Assembly (NCBI GenBank): GCA_016202555.1
Contig: JACQOL010000156.1
Location: 1-5,350, forward strand
Length of the DNA stretch: 5,350 nucleotides
Source of the DNA: Chloroflexota bacterium
Lineage (GTDB): Bacteria; Chloroflexota; Dehalococcoidia; Dehalococcoidales; UBA2162
Direction: 5' to 3'
A program made the position numbers and the translations under genes. A model generated the notes under the pieces. The model was given only the letters and a program-made list of their open reading frames with translations. It ran no database searches and was not told the origin of the DNA. Positions 4,875 through 5,350 of the stretch are shown in pieces (positions within the stretch are counted from its first letter, which is position 1; each line of letters begins with the position of its first letter).

Positions 4875-5350
4875 TTACGGCTGCGATTCCGCAACTAATT
4901 TGTTTATCTCATCCGGGTCATTGCAGGCGGCATACATATTTTCTGATTTAATTAACCCATTGCGGTATAGTTTAACCAATACATTATCAAGCATAATCAT
5001 GCCTTGCCGGGCCTGGGTAATCATCGCATTAGGCAGCTGGTAAATCCTGCCTTCCCTGATGGTGTTCCTTGTTGCTGGAGAGGCAAGCATAATCTCAACA
5101 GCTACTACCCTTCCAGTACCATCCGCTTTAGGTACCAATATCTGGCACAAGATAGCATTAAGAAAAGAGGCGAGCCTAGCCTGAGCTAAAGGGCGTTCAT
5201 GAGCCGGGAAAAGGTCGATTATTCGTTCCACAGTCTGTACGGCACTGGTGGCATGACCCGTTGTCAGTACCAGATGTCCGGTTTCGGCTATAGTTAGTAC
5301 TGCCGCAGCAGTCTCATAATCCCTCATCTCGCCGACCAGAATTACATTCG
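4875..5350 (-). CDS. pilT: PilT-type twitching-motility ATPase, C-terminal part (cut by right edge)
   Basis: About the last 158 residues of a type II/IV secretion superfamily ATPase of the PilT group, a cytoplasmic hexameric motor that powers pilus retraction by disassembling pilin at the inner membrane. The frame runs to the window edge: NVILVGEMRD (5319-5348) is the Walker B region, and the ATG at 5327 inside it is not the start. Then come GHLVLTTGHATSA (the His box; family LSTLHTNSA), VERIIDLFPAHE, VVAVEIMLASPATRNTIREG (AIRNLIRE is a PilT hallmark) and a C-terminal helix pair ending LVAESQP. Walker A and the N-terminal PAS-like domain lie beyond the window. AIRNLIRE-like sequence and the DLFP motif favour PilT/PilU over the PilB or GspE assembly ATPases. 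In the His box the His is kept but flanking L and T are G and A. No terminator is visible after the stop. No pilin or other pilus gene is in the window. Confidence 0.88.
   Translation of the reverse strand, partial: NVILVGEMRDYETAAAVLTIAETGHLVLTTGHATSAVQTVERIIDLFPAHERPLAQARLASFLNAILCQILVPKADGTGRVVAVEIMLASPATRNTIREGRIYQLPNAMITQARQGMIMLDNVLVKLYRNGLIKSENMYAACNDPDEINKLVAESQP

Noticed and set aside
4673..4894. 73-residue - strand open frame spanning the PilT/lipoprotein gap
   Set aside because: It is in a different frame from the recognisable flavoprotein remnant, overlaps the PilT end and has no ribosome site or family likeness; the remnant frame explains the region better.

Overview
The window is bacterial, compactly coded and of moderate GC. 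It reads like part of a chromosome rather than a plasmid, phage or genomic island: I see no transposase, integrase, tRNA, rRNA, CRISPR array or attachment site. The gene types (an EF-P lysine ligase homologue, Maf, a cytosolic GH15 glucoamylase-type enzyme, a PilT-type ATPase and a small C-terminally Pro-rich lipoprotein) would fit an uncultured Chloroflexota/Dehalococcoidia-like bacterium. That placement is an impression from memory of similar proteins, not something shown by the sequence.

Layout. Positions 1-1192 are on the + strand. They hold the C-terminal two thirds of an EpmA/GenX-type lysyl-tRNA synthetase paralogue (cut by the window edge) and, overlapping it by 4 bases, a Maf nucleotide pyrophosphatase gene. 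The maf reading frame is broken by what looks like a one-base deletion near 1112, so the last 26 residues of the family consensus lie in the -1 frame, ending at 1192. About 50 bases of convergent intergenic DNA follow.

From 1243 to the right edge every gene is on the - strand. In order of transcription (right to left) these are: a PilT-type ATPase (cut by the right edge); a short decayed C-terminal remnant of an HI0933/BaiN-like flavoprotein with an in-frame amber codon; a lipoprotein with two Lipoprotein_15-type repeats; then a probable three-gene operon of a GH15 glucoamylase-like enzyme, a small Rieske [2Fe-2S] ferredoxin (GTG start, 10 bases after the GH15 stop) and a four-helix membrane protein. 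A good sigma70-type promoter (TTGATG, 17 bases, TATACT) lies inside the tail of the flavoprotein remnant and points at the lipoprotein gene.

How they fit together. The first pair handles translation-factor modification and nucleotide house-cleaning. The GH15 enzyme has no export signal and probably hydrolyses alpha-glucosides inside the cell; why it is coupled to a Rieske protein and a membrane protein is not evident. The region is mostly ordinary. The observations most worth checking are the maf frameshift, the flavoprotein relic with a promoter embedded in it, the loss of the usual cysteine pair in the lipoprotein repeat, and the GH15-Rieske-membrane-protein linkage. I found no convincing evidence of an undescribed multi-gene system.
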